Below, one piece after another: positions 34,586-44,923 of a stretch of DNA of 64,000 nucleotides; the stretch's first letter is position 1, and each line of letters starts with the position of its first letter. This DNA is from Maratus speciosus (taxonomy: Eukaryota; Arthropoda; Arachnida; Araneae; Salticidae): positions 17,935,936 through 17,999,935 of the forward strand of contig OZ010787.1 in the NCBI GenBank assembly GCA_963932465.1, written 5' to 3'. Below the pieces are notes generated by a model. The model had not been told where the DNA came from. It ran no database searches and saw nothing but the letters and a program-made list of their open reading frames with translations. Both the position numbers and the translations under genes were made by a program.

Positions 34586-35099
34586 GTGCGTATTCAATTG
34601 TTAAAAGAATTATATTTCAAACCGCTACATGAAGAAATATAACAGACAATCACTTTTGAACACTCTAACGATCAATCTTTTTTCTATACAACATACAACT
34701 ATTTAGTGCATAATCTTAACATTCTACACGAATAAATGGTTAAAATTAAATAAGACTTACCTTTATTTTATGTATTCCATTAAGAATAATTTTAATGATA
34801 TCCTAATCTGTTATTCCTAAGATGGCGGACCAGACGAAAATGTGATCATTCTTCTTATCTTACGAGGGCGCTGTCGCCTTGCTGTTCTGATTGGCTAATA
34901 AGCAATGCATACGCAAGCCACTCTTTCGGGAGTGACAACTTCACTCTCGATAACGGAGTGAGATATTGCACTCCTTTCTAGAGAGTGGTAAATTCCACTC
35001 TTTAAGGAGTGTGTTTTTACAAAATTCACTCCAAAAAGAGTGAAAAGGCCTGTCACTCTTTCAAAGAGTGAGCTTTTCACTCCTCCCAGTTTTAGTGTG

Positions 35100-35924
35100 T
35101 AGAAGTTCTTTCAGAAAATGTTGTTAAAGTTGGCATTTTTAATTGAATTTTCGGTCGCGACAGCTTAGGAAAGGAAGAAAAACCGCTCTCCTGGGACAAC
35201 TATTGATTATTACTCAATGCAACTCACTTATCGAATAATATAAAAAAAAAAGTTTGTTTACAAATCACTTGAATAATCATGCCTGCAAATGCAATGGTTT
35301 TACGTTTCACACATTTTCAGATTCATTTTGAAAGTTTCGTGCTGTTGAGGGAGGAAAAAATTTGAGAACCGCCTTAAAGCATTTTTCTCAGTTCTGAAAT
35401 TGAAATTAGAGTACATGTATCCTTATTTTCTGAAAATCTGAAAATAGCTCTCAAAAAGCACATTTTAAAAATTTCTAAGCGTATTTAATACTACAACCGC
35501 CGGCAATTTTACTCAAGTTTTATAAAAAGTACTTCACACCAGACTTTTTATTTAAAATTATTTAACTTAATTAGCCTATTTTTGTGCTGCATATATTTAA
35601 CATATCTTCTGAAGAAATTTCTGGTTAGAATTGAATATTATCAATTTGGCAAGGGTCAAAATGACACCTGACGTCGGTTCTAGTGTTAAATTACTTCATC
35701 TAGATTTCGATTATCATTCTTTATATTTTTTGTAACAATTCAGTTTAAAATCCTCTTACCCCCTCCATTGAACAAACATTTCATTTATTGTGAAATTCCA
35801 TCCATATAAATATCTCAACATCAAATAAAATGACAAAATGCCTCTCTCATACCGAACTTCCAATATTATCTAATTGTTTTGTGCAGTGTAAAGACAATGA
35901 AGATTGCTCACCGGGGGATTTACT
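35100..35924. other. Unassigned intron sequence
   Basis: No terminal repeats, exons or transposase motifs noticed. Confidence 0.4.
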
Positions 35925-35926
35925 TA

Positions 35927-36359
35927 CCGGGTGTCCCAAAAATGACTGATAGACTTTAAAATTCAATAACTTGCAAACTGTGACAGATATTAAAATTCTT
36001 GCAGGAGGTTTATGTATGATGTCAGTTTTTTACTGTAATTCTTTTAGTTCGAATTTCAAACAATAGATGGCACTGAGAGCTATAGATGCTCAGACCACGC
36101 CCGATTTTTGCTACTTCGGGATCCATTCAATACATTTTAATCTCCTTTTTTCGCATGGAAGAAGAGAGGCCGAAAATCGAGCCCGGATTTAGCGGTTATT
36201 GCTTGCAGTGCCATCTATCGATGCTATGTGTAACTAAAACTGAGAATTGCAGCATAAAAACTCCTGACATCTTACACTCCTGCAAGAATTTTTTTTAATA
36301 TGTCACCGTTTGCAAGTTATTAAATTTTAAAATCCATCAGTCATTTTTGGGACACCCGG
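35927..36359. mobile_element. 433-bp mariner-type MITE with TA duplication
   Basis: CCGGGTGTCCCAAAAATGAC at 35927 is mirrored by GTCATTTTTGGGACACCCGG ending at 36359, with TA at both sides. Inverted similarity runs deep: AATAACTTGCAAACTGTGAC pairs with its inverse, and the AGATGGCACTG / CAGTGCCATCT pair lies further in. It is non-coding. The small open frame is an artefact. Confidence 0.88.
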
Positions 36360-36835
36360 TATATTACTACACATTAAAGTTGGTTAAAATGCTTTTGTGG
36401 ACATTTACAAAAATATTCTTATAATGTAAGAATATTTTTAACAGGTAATTTTTAATATTTTTCGCAGGTAGTTATAATATAGCTCTGGGTTATCTTCACC
36501 ATACAATAAACATTTCCGTGTTCAGTTCTGATTCGATAAGCAAATTTTTCATAGCGTTAGTATTCTGTTGATAAAATGGAAGAAAAATGAAATACAGAAT
36601 TTTAAGAAGTAGTTTTCGTTTCATAAAAAAAAAAAAAAAAGAACCGACACATATTTAATTTTTTTATTGCCCACTGATAACACCAGAAAGCATTTTTTTT
36701 ATATGAAATATCAAAATTGTATTCAAATAGCTTTGAAATTTATTAAAAGCGGTACTTTTGTATTAGCTGCATGTCAGAAGTCAACCGGAGAAATTGCCAA
36801 CTATTTCCCCTTTTTTTATTATTTCAGGGGTTTAA

Positions 36836-37038
36836 CCCTTTCAGGTCAAATTACTTCTATTCGTAAAAGGCTAAAATGATCGAATAGCACCAGAATTAAA
36901 AATTAAGTTCATTTGAAAATAAGTAATTTCTTCCCGTACTTAATAAATGGAAATTTTCCATTCCAAAATACTGGTGCCAGTGTGGCATTTAGGGATTGAC
37001 ATCAATTGATGCAAAAATGCATCACCGCGCTACAAGGG
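36836..37038. mobile_element. TTAA-type MITE, right flank decayed
   Basis: TTAA then CCCTTTCAGGTCAAATTA at the left. At the right, CTACAAGGG then TTGA, a one-base change from TTAA. The inner ATTTTCC / GGAAAATT pairing is modest. It resembles the other CCCTTTCRGG-ended TTAA elements. Confidence 0.4.
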
Positions 37039-37539
37039 TTGAGTGCATAGTTTCAATAAATGTCTGCTAAATTTGTGTTTTATTTATATTTATTAATTTA
37101 TGAAATTTTAATTTAGTTGTATTCTTGGAATATTAGTTGAAAACAAATTCTGAGCAATTTACACTGTTTTAAGTGCAAATATTTTAATCTTTCGTAATAC
37201 CTGTATACGATAGAAATAGATTTGTAAAAAAATCATGCTTGAATTTTTTTTTAAACCATAAAATATTAGTAAATTGAGATACAATTTTCAAACAAATTTC
37301 ATTTGTAAGAACATATTTTTCGCTATTTGACAGTGCAAAAATTGAAACTGTGCAATGTTTAAAATGAAAAGGGAGAAACAAAACTGCAGTAAAAACGAAA
37401 TATCTTGGTCAGGTGTTGCCACCTTCAATATAACGTCCATTTGTCACGGACATATTTTTCTTTATGGTATAAATGAGTAAGCAGCTCGTATTGATGCGTG
37501 TTGCTACGTGCTTACGTCATACTGTTGTTCTATTTTTAG

Positions 37540-37600
37540 GGACACTGCTGGACAAGAAAGATTTCGAACTTTAACAACGGCTTACTACAGAGGAGCTATG
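37540..37600 (+). CDS. Rab GTPase internal exon: switch II (DTAGQERF)
   Basis: This 61-base exon completes the Trp codon with its first G and encodes [20 protein letters not shown]. That includes the G3 box DTAGQ (Gln at the catalytic position) and the Rab signature motifs ERFRT and YYRGAM. It is preceded by TGTTGTTCTATTTTTAG and followed by GTAAGT, both strong splice sites. The exon ends after a whole ATG codon (phase 0), matching the start of the exon at 62385. [11 protein letters not shown] is typical of the Rab8/10/13 and Rab1/35 branch. The key residues are all intact, so the gene looks functional. Confidence 0.95.
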
Positions 37601-38025
37601 GTAAGTAGATGCAAATTCATTTCTGCTAATTATGTAATACCCATTCATTCATAATTCACTCTGCAATTTAAATAAAGTATCAAACTATATGTCTGAAAAA
37701 GGACTATAGACTATTGATAACCGTAGATAGTTTCATTGCGATTCTATTGCGATTTATACTGACATTCTCAGATATCTCAATATGAGTTTTCATATTGGAT
37801 ACTACGTTTGGAAACTATGATGAAAAACGCATTACGAAAAGTGAAAAGAAACTGAGATTCAAAATGCTTTATTTCATAAATTTTGATTTTCCAGTTAAAA
37901 GTAGTTTTTGATCTAGAAGAAAAAAAATCCCTGCCGGCCCGGCCTACAGGCAGAGGTAGATTTCGAAGTCAAATATACTAATTTCACAAACAAAAACTAA
38001 ATCATGATTAGAGATAAATCCACTT
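37601..38025. other. Intron sequence, nothing recognised
   Basis: A GC-rich patch CTGCCGGCCCGGCCTACAGG near 37932 recalls hAT-like ends seen elsewhere but is isolated. Confidence 0.4.
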
Positions 38026-38096
38026 TAACATTACAAATGAAAATCAAATTTTAAGGTAATTGCTTAAAAGGCGCAAAGGCCAACATAGTGAAAAAG

Positions 38097-38169
38097 ATTC
38101 CAAGCCGGGACTCGAACCCGGGCCATCAGTTTAGCGCACTGACGTTCTACCGACTAAACCACTTGGAAC
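38097..38169 (-). tRNA. tRNA-like cloverleaf, left arm (repeat component)
   Basis: The minus strand gives TTCCAAG/CTTGGAA acceptor, GTTT/GAAC D stem, TCAGT/ACTGA anticodon stem with loop GCGCTAA, and CCGGG-TTCGAGT-CCCGG T arm. All stems pair. C at position 33 is non-canonical. Confidence 0.6.
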
Positions 38170-38612
38170 GATACCTAGCTCGGAAAATTTCTCACTATTA
38201 TATGTTGGCAAGGCTACAAAAACGCAGCACAAGATGGAATATTTATCGTGAGTCACCGACCAGGAACAAACACGAAACATAATTAAATCCAGCATCGATA
38301 GAAACTATATTAATACATGGAAATTATTCCAGAGAGAAACATTCGCCTTGGATACAATATTACCAATGAAAATCAAATTTTAATTAATTTGATAAAGTTA
38401 AAATTTGATTTTCATTTGTAATATTGTATCCAAGGCGAATGTTTCTCTCTGGAATAATTTCCATGTATTAATATAGTTTCTATCGATGCTGGATTTAATT
38501 ATGTTTCGTGTTTGTCCCTGGTCGGTGACTCACGATAAATATTCCATCTTGTGCTGCGTTTTTGTAGCCTTGCCAACATATAATAGTGAGAAATTTTCCG
38601 AGCTAGGTATCG

Positions 38613-38684
38613 TTCCAAGTGGTTTAGTCGGTAGAACGTCAGTGCGCTAAACTGATGGCCCGGGTTCGAGTCCCGGCTTGGAAT
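38613..38684 (+). tRNA. tRNA-like cloverleaf, right arm (repeat component)
   Basis: The inverse of the copy at 38097 with identical helices, including intact A and B boxes (TGGTTTAGTCGG, GGTTCGAGTCC). A tRNA finder may report it as tRNA-Ser(GCT) despite the missing long variable arm. Confidence 0.6.
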
Positions 38685-39115
38685 CTTTTTCACTATGTTG
38701 GCCTTTGCGCCTTTTAAGCAATTACTTTAAAATTTGATTTTCATTTGTAATATTGTATCCAAGGCGAATGTTTCTCTCTGGAATAATTTCCATGTATTAA
38801 TATCCACTTTAACAATTTTATCTGGCCGCTTTTGACGAGTTTTTATTTCATTTTTATATAATAGCTGGTTTTATAAGAATCATGTTAGGGCGGTATTCAA
38901 AAAAATACTTTTCCATGCTCAACAACTCGACATTTTCTGGCATAATTCCAGATTCATTTTTAATATAAAAAAAATATGAAATTTGCTGACGTGATTTTTG
39001 AAGAGATTTATAAGCGACCTGTGTTTTTATTTTTTGTTCAATTAATTAAAACTTGATATATAAACAATTATTTTCTCAGAAGAACAATATTTTTCGTTTC
39101 TAACACAATCGCTTC

Positions 39116-39525
39116 GGGAAATTCCGTTCAAAATGCCCACTTTGACATCATTATTTGAAATATATTCTGCCTCTATCCAAAAATCGATCATTACAGTACA
39201 TTATATAGTTTCTGAATAAGCGAATCTACCAATTAAATGCGTTTGAAAGCAAAAATGAATTTAAAAATGAGTCAGAAAATAAGCAGTTTGGATTTGAGTG
39301 ACAATGATTTTTCCAACACAATCCACTTCGGTAGATTCGGTTCAAAGTGCCCTTTTTAACAGCATTTTAAAAAATATATATTCTGCCTCTATCAAACAAT
39401 CGACCATTACAGTAGTTTATATAGTTTCTGAGTAAGAAAACGTACCAATTGGAAGCCTTTGAGAGCAAAAATGAATTGTAAAATGAGTCGGAAAATAAGC
39501 AGTTTGGATTTGAATACACCCTTAC
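39116..39525. repeat. Two ~200-bp direct copies of a dispersed repeat
   Basis: TCCGTTCAAAATGCCCACTT ... AAAATAAGCAGTTTGGATTT recurs as GGTTCAAAGTGCCCTTTTTA ... AAAATAAGCAGTTTGGATTT about 205 bases on. A more distant relative is at 2150-2350. Confidence 0.65.
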
Positions 39526-39529
39526 TAAT

Positions 39530-40198
39530 TTGATTTTTTTTCGTCAATCGCTATGTATTTTTAATTTGTTTTGCTGTAAGAATTGGTCCTATCCAAAACT
39601 TGTCTATATAGATGTTGTAGACAAAATTAAGAAGATATATGATAAATTCATGGGAATTTTATATCTTTTGAATTGACGGAGTTAGGGATTTTTTTCTTCT
39701 TCAAACCCCCTTTTTGTTTTCGTTTTTAATTTTTTTTTTTTTTGCGGTACGAATTGGTCCTATCAAAAACTTGTGAATATAAAAGTTGTAGATAATGTTA
39801 AGGAGATTTATAATAAAATTAATTGGTTTTATATATCTTGAGAATTGATGAAGTTGTGATTTTTTTTTCTCCCAAAAACCCTATTTTTTGCGCCTCTTGA
39901 GCCCATTTTTAACTTTATCAAAAATCTGTGATACATAAATTTTTGACCCTATTTTTAGAAGTAATAAAAACTTTAAACTGATTTGATATGTACAAAAATT
40001 AAGAAGTTATGGGGGGTTTTCTGTTTTCACAAAACCCCTCCCTATTTCCATCCCCTTGGTCCGATTTTGCCCATTAACGAACTTGACCAAGATTTTATGG
40101 CCATTGATTTTATGTATCAGTTTGGAAGAGATTGGTGCAGAATTACGAAAGTTATCGTGTCCAGAAGAAAGTGATATAGATAGATAGATAGATAAAGT
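39530..40198. repeat. AT-rich repeat with internal duplications and GATA tail
   Basis: AATTGGTCCTAT-CAAAACTTG, GTTGTAGA-AA and GAATTGA-GAAGTT recur at ~190-base spacing (39580, 39750, 39910). The stretch ends in a GATA microsatellite (40171-40194). A terminal microsatellite suggests an old retroelement tail, but there is no coding evidence. Confidence 0.5.
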
Positions 40199-40429
40199 TT
40201 TTTACTGAGGGTTGTTTTGGGTTCTAGGGGTCATGATCGGTGTAGATCTGCAAAAATTTTTCAGAAATTCCAACATAGGAACGATCCCAATAGGTAGAAT
40301 TTCATACGAAATCTACCTAATAAAATAGATCCTTCCATGCCATACGGTGGATTGCCTTTTTTTAGACTGCTACTTTCATGGCATCCTCACACTAAAAGGA
40401 TTGTGCTAATGAAAATACAGGGGCCCCTC

Positions 40430-40720
40430 TCAACGGTGTCCAATGGCTAATTCCTAAACTGTTAGTCATAGACATATAGTTCCAATTAAAACAATTTTTA
40501 AATGAGGTAAAGAAGTATTTTAAAAACAATTTTGGTCAATAAAATTATTTCTTAAAAAAATTAAGAAATTTACATTTTTATACAGTCCTAGGGTCCTATA
40601 AGTTATATTTAGTAATATTCCGCTATTACACTGGCAAGTAAAATAAAAAAAAGTCCCATTATTCTACGATTAAAACTGACCGAGTAATAGCTGTTTAAAG
40701 TTGGAGCATATTTTTTGCTA
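40430..40720. repeat. Diverged relative of the TIR at 5664
   Basis: GTTAGTCATAGACATATAGT and TTTTTATACAGTCCTAGGG follow the same order as TIR blocks at 5712-5860, with many changes. No end motif remains. Confidence 0.3.
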
Positions 40721-41029
40721 CGAAATAGGGGTCATTCACAAATTTAGTAGAAATATAAATAATCGTCAGGTATATTAAACATATATCTATTTGAGACTAA
40801 AATTAACATTGCAATATAAATTAGAAATATAAAATCATTCTGAAGTATTAATACAAAATATACAGCTTATACTAAACACATAAGAGGAAAAAATAACAGA
40901 ATTTTTTTTTTAAATGAAGTGGTGAAAAGCAACAGTTCTTTACAAAATTACGCATATTTTAAAATGCTATTAGATTACACTAGACGGAAAAATTTGAATT
41001 GTATTTTAGCTTTTGATAATTGGTTCTTG

Positions 41030-41125
41030 TATATTTTGTAGCGCTGAATCCGAAAATGACTTTCGCTTTTAACCATCACATCAGGATTTTTTGCAAACCG
41101 TAAATTTAAAAGTTTAAAATGTCAA
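41030..41125. repeat. Inverted partner of the repeat at 44.0-44.27 kb
   Basis: GCGCTGAATCCGAAAATGAC, then TTTTAACCATCACATCAGGA, is the inverse of blocks at 44050-44100 and 44200-44255. These copies flank the palindromic transposon nest. Confidence 0.65.
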
Positions 41126-41633
41126 AGTGACCGCCCCCATCACTACCTCATCCGATCCCTGAGCTGTTTAGCTGTAAGAATCCCAGTATAAGTAATATAT
41201 ATATATATATATATACAGGGTGATTCAGCTCGTCGGTGACAAACTTTAAGGATCGATAGAGCACACCTAGACGAACATTTTTGAATAGGGAATGTAGGGT
41301 CCCTGACGCGATGGTAAGGCGCTAGGCGCTTTCGAAAATTTGGGTGCCGAAATTCGAAACGTCATAAAAACTAGGGAAATGGTTAGATTTTCTTGCTTGT
41401 TGCGTCGAAATGATTCTGTTTGTTTAGACTTTCTTCAGTACCAATTTGATAAGCGTATCTCTTAAAACATGGATAGGGGGCGCTGCAGACTTTGGAGAGC
41501 TAGACAACAACTTTAAGCCCGTTATTTTGATAATTTAACACATGCTCGCCAAAGTTTATACTCTAACTTAAAGTTTGAACCCAAAAGTAGAGCCCTGCAA
41601 AAAGCGTAAGAGCCGGAATAAAATGTCAAAGTA

Positions 41634-43520
41634 CAGGGTGGTCGAAACTCGAAGGCTCCTAGGAGATAAACAAACAGATTTCTTGACTTATGGCATGCAT
41701 TTTCATGATTCTGTTTGCTGGGGCTCTCTGAAACTCAGTTGAACGGTACAAAAAGAAACATCGATAGGGGGCGCTTTGGGCAAAAAACATAATTCGTTGA
41801 CATTTCGGACGCTAACTGGAAACGGGGCGCTACGATCAGTTAGAAACAAAACAAGAGAGTAATTTACTTATCATAAGAAGCTATTAAAACTGCAGTTTGT
41901 TTGTTTTTTTTAACAAACATAGCTGGTTTCAATCATGCACAATGCGCGCAATAAAATTTACATAAGGTGCTTTTTGCTGATTTATGCAAAAGATATCGTA
42001 CCATATCGATATGCAAAAGATACGTAATGCGTAGACGACAACGCGAGATGACGTAGTTGTATGCGCAGACACGTCTTTTGAACGTGCGGTACCTACTTAA
42101 GCTTCGGGTTACTTGTCTGCAGATCGGTAGTAGGATGGAACGGTACACAAACTCTGAATTGGCTGACATGCATTTGGCGTATGGCGCTGCTGGTTGTAAT
42201 GGACGAGCCGCTCAGCGGTTGTACGCCGAGCGTTACCCCAACAGGCAAATCCCCTGCCATGCCTTCTTCGCTCGAGTACACCAAAGGTTGTCCACAACGG
42301 GATCTTTCGACGGAGGCAGGCCTGAACGGGAGCGATCAGTGAGCACCCCCGACAACGAAGAGGCTGTGCTTAACCTGGTTGAGGACAACCCAGGTCTTAG
42401 CACGAGAGATATCGCCAGACATGTTGGCATTTCGCAAGCAACTGCGTGGCGCATCTTACGTTCCCGGAATCTGCACCCCTACCACATCCAGCGGGTGCAG
42501 TTGCTCAGAGAGCAGGATTTTGGCCCTCGAGTGGAATTCTCAAGATGGTACTTGGCGATGAGATCCAGGGATCCCCGTTTTGTAAACAGCATTTTGTTTA
42601 CGGACGAGTCCACCTTCAGCCGGGAGGGAATGTGGAACGCCCACAACAGTCATGTGTGGTGTGATGAAAATCCACATGAAACCAGAAGCCGAGCAGCCCA
42701 GGAGCGTTTCTCAGTAAATGTGTGGGCCGGCATTCTGGGGGATTGCCTCATTGGCCCTTATTTGTTACCTGAACGGCTGACAGGTGGAAATTACCTGATT
42801 TTCCTGGATCAAGTGCTGCCGCAGCTTCTGGATGAGGCGCACGTACCCGAAGGTTCGCGTCGCCAGATGTGGTTCCAGCACGATGGAGCTCCGGCCCATT
42901 ACACGAACGACGTGCGTCTCCATCTAAACGCAAGGTATGGCCAGCGGTGGATCGGGCGTGGGGGTCCAGTTCACTGGCCTGCCCGATCACCAGACCTCAC
43001 CTGCTTGGATTTCTTCCTTTGGGGTTACCTGAAGGCCGAGGTATACCATACACCTGTCAGCAGTGCTGAAGAACTTGTGGCGCGCATTGTGGCAGCTGCA
43101 GGGCAGATCAGAGATACTCCTGGCATTGTTGGAAACACACACTCCTCAATGCGACGGAGGTGCGAAGCCTGCATCATGGCCCAAGGTCGAAATTTCGAGC
43201 ATCTTCTGTAGTGTTATTTTTTGTAAATAAATTTCCAGTATCATTGATGTTTTTGGTCTAAATTTATTCAGAAGTGTTGAGCAGAGGTAGAAAATGTGTT
43301 TTCATTATTACTAACTGATCGTAGCGCCCCGTTTCCAGTTAGCGTCCGAAATGTCAACGAATTATGTTTTTTGCCCAAAGCGCCCCCTATCGATGTTTCT
43401 TTTTGTACCGTTCAACTGAGTTTCAGAGAGCCCCAGCAAACAGAATCATGAAAATGCATGCCATAAGTCAAGAAATCTGTTTGTTTATCTCTTAGGAGCC
43501 TTCGAGTTTCGACCACCCTG
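41634..43520 (+). mobile_element. Apparently intact mariner-superfamily element, 210-bp TIRs
   Basis: It begins CAGGGTGGTCGAAACTCGAA and ends with the exact inverse, with TA on each side. TIRs of 210 bases (41634-41843 and 43311-43520) appear identical. Between them is one long transposase frame followed by AATAAA at 43225. Identical TIRs and an open frame suggest recent activity. Confidence 0.9.
42135..43211 (+). CDS. Mariner-superfamily DDE/D transposase
   Basis: A 358-residue cut-and-paste transposase. I prefer the ATG at 42135 (MERYTNSELADMHLAYGAAG) to the upstream ATG at 42057: the conserved N-terminal domain seen in arthropod proteins of this group (DUF4817-like) starts there, and the extra 26 residues look like leader. 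An N-terminal HTH (about 1-55) is followed by a GRP linker and a second HTH (LSTRDIARHVGISQATAWRI, about 89-108). The first catalytic Asp is in ILFTDESTF (about 157) and the second in FQHDGAPAH (about 250). The third is probably the Asp of LTCLDFFLWG (about 292), 41 residues after the second, which would class it DD41D. Codons are GC-richer than the flanks. No stops or frameshifts. Confidence 0.93.
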   Translation: MERYTNSELADMHLAYGAAGCNGRAAQRLYAERYPNRQIPCHAFFARVHQRLSTTGSFDGGRPERERSVSTPDNEEAVLNLVEDNPGLSTRDIARHVGISQATAWRILRSRNLHPYHIQRVQLLREQDFGPRVEFSRWYLAMRSRDPRFVNSILFTDESTFSREGMWNAHNSHVWCDENPHETRSRAAQERFSVNVWAGILGDCLIGPYLLPERLTGGNYLIFLDQVLPQLLDEAHVPEGSRRQMWFQHDGAPAHYTNDVRLHLNARYGQRWIGRGGPVHWPARSPDLTCLDFFLWGYLKAEVYHTPVSSAEELVARIVAAAGQIRDTPGIVGNTHSSMRRRCEACIMAQGRNFEHLL

Positions 43521-43989
43521 TACTTTGACATTTTATTCCGGCTCTTACGCTTTTTGCAGGGCTCTACTTTTGGGTTCAAACTTTAAGTTAGAGTATAAAC
43601 TTTGGCGAGCATGTGTTAAATTATCAAAATAACGGGCTTAAAGTTGTTGTCTAGCTCTCCAAAGTCTGCAGCGCCCCCTATCCATGTTTTAAGAGATACG
43701 CTTATCAAATTGGTACTGAAGAAAGTCTAAACAAACAGAATCATTTCGACGCAACAAGCAAGAAAATCTAACCATTTCCCTAGTTTTTATGACGTTTCGA
43801 ATTTCGGCACCCAAATTTTCGAAAGCGCCTAGCGCCTTACCATCGCGTCAGGGACCCTACATTCCCTATTCAAAAATGTTCGTCTAGGTGTGCTCTATCG
43901 ATCCTTAAAGTTTGTCACCGACGAGCTGAATCACCCTGTATATTGAATAAAATAAAATTAAACTGAATAAAAGAAGTTTTATATCTATT

Positions 43990-44270
43990 TTATAGTATCA
44001 GATTTTCTCTAAACTTTGAAATTTACGATTTCCAAAAATATCTAACGTGATGGTTAAAAATGAAGGTCATTTTCGGATTCAGCGCTAAAAGTACATAAAA
44101 ATCAATTATCTAAAGTTAAAAAACCCAATCATCTCCTCTGTCTTACAGCATCAAATTTTTACTATTTTTAAACTTTGAAATTTACGAGTTGCGAAAACTC
44201 CTGACATGATGGTTAAATCGGAAGGTAATTTTCGGATTCAGCGCTAAAAAATACATAAAAATCAGTTTTA
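43990..44270. repeat. Two direct ~150-bp repeat units
   Basis: TTTCGGATTCAGCGCTAAAA followed by TACATAAAAATCA occurs at 44072 and 44230, each preceded by AAACTTTGAAATTTACGA and GATGGTTAAA. An inverse unit lies at 41030-41125 on the other side of the nest. Confidence 0.65.
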
Positions 44271-44920
44271 AAAGTTAAAAGCACAACCATCGTAGGGTTG
44301 TGTTATCTAATCTTAAAATTTTCTTAAACTTGTTGGCGGTAATCTATCTGAAGTTTTTTTGTGTTATTCTGTAAAATAAGTATAAATGGTAAGCAATGAA
44401 AATCCTAATACTTCATTGTCATCAGACTTACGCCAGTATGTAAAATTTAACCTCGATCGGAATTTTTTTTTGAGTTACAGTTGGAGTACAAATTTTGAAC
44501 TGGAAAGATATACATACGATCATTTCAAGATAAATAAAAGCTTTTAAAATAACATAATTTTTGTTAAAGTACACATGAAAAGAAACAACCTCAAATCCTT
44601 ACGAAATGAAACATATGTTAAAATACAATTATTTTAACGAATCTAAAACTTAATAACAGTTAACTCTATCGTAATACTTGTACAAGTTCTTTCAAAGCGG
44701 AGATGCACCTGAAATAATTCCTTCGAATACTTTAAGCACTTTGAATACGACCTCTCGAAGCACGGTCGAACTCATCTCTATTCAGGTGCAGAAAAGTAGT
44801 ATGAGTCATGCATTTCAAACTGTAACCAATTCCAAGACAGTCTCTCCCTTTTAAAGGATTGTAGACATGTTTTCATTGCAAGATAACAGAATTAGAGATT
44901 TTTGTTTCATTTGCTTGTGA
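44271..44920. other. Unassigned intron sequence
   Basis: No exon, TIR or transposase motif seen. Confidence 0.4.
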
Positions 44921-44923
44921 ATA

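Larger units (their letters stand above)
31150..35098. mobile_element. 4-kb DNA element with GAGTGA/TCACTC subterminal arrays
   Basis: The ends are TACACTCTAAATAAAAAGGA and the inverse of TACACACTAAAACTGGGAGG, each followed inward by GAGTGAA. Both subterminal zones (31150-31420 and 34915-35098) hold many short palindromes such as GAGTGACTATTCACTC and GGAGTGAAAAGC. Between them lie a Tigger-like and a hAT-like element plus AT-rich DNA. No transposase remains. The target duplication is not resolved, so the superfamily is open. Confidence 0.65.
38030..38750. repeat. Large near-perfect palindrome with two tRNA-like heads
   Basis: Arms of about 350 bases (38030-38388 and 38402-38750) run from AATGAAAATCAAATTTTAA inward, differing at very few positions (CCAGGAACA against CCAGGGACA). 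The centre is TTAATTTGATAAAGT. Each arm carries a tRNA-like cloverleaf. The right arm is followed by another partial copy start (ATTGTATCCAAGGCGAATG ...), showing tandem plus inverted structure. Confidence 0.92.
41216..43938. mobile_element. Palindromic CAGGGTGATTCAGCTCG element split by a mariner
   Basis: Flanked by TA, arms 41216-41633 and 43521-43938 (418 bases each) are inverse copies with no difference I could find by eye. The arms meet at TGTCAAAG-TA-CTTTGACA, where a second complete element (41634-43520) is inserted. Without the insert the outer element would be a perfect foldback of about 840 bases. CAGGGTG termini and TA flanks indicate mariner-superfamily mobilisation. Confidence 0.85.

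Noticed and set aside
42093..43069. Several short frames of 60-80 residues on both strands inside the 42.1-43.2 kb transposase
   Set aside because: They are shadow frames of the GC-richer transposase and lack conserved motifs.
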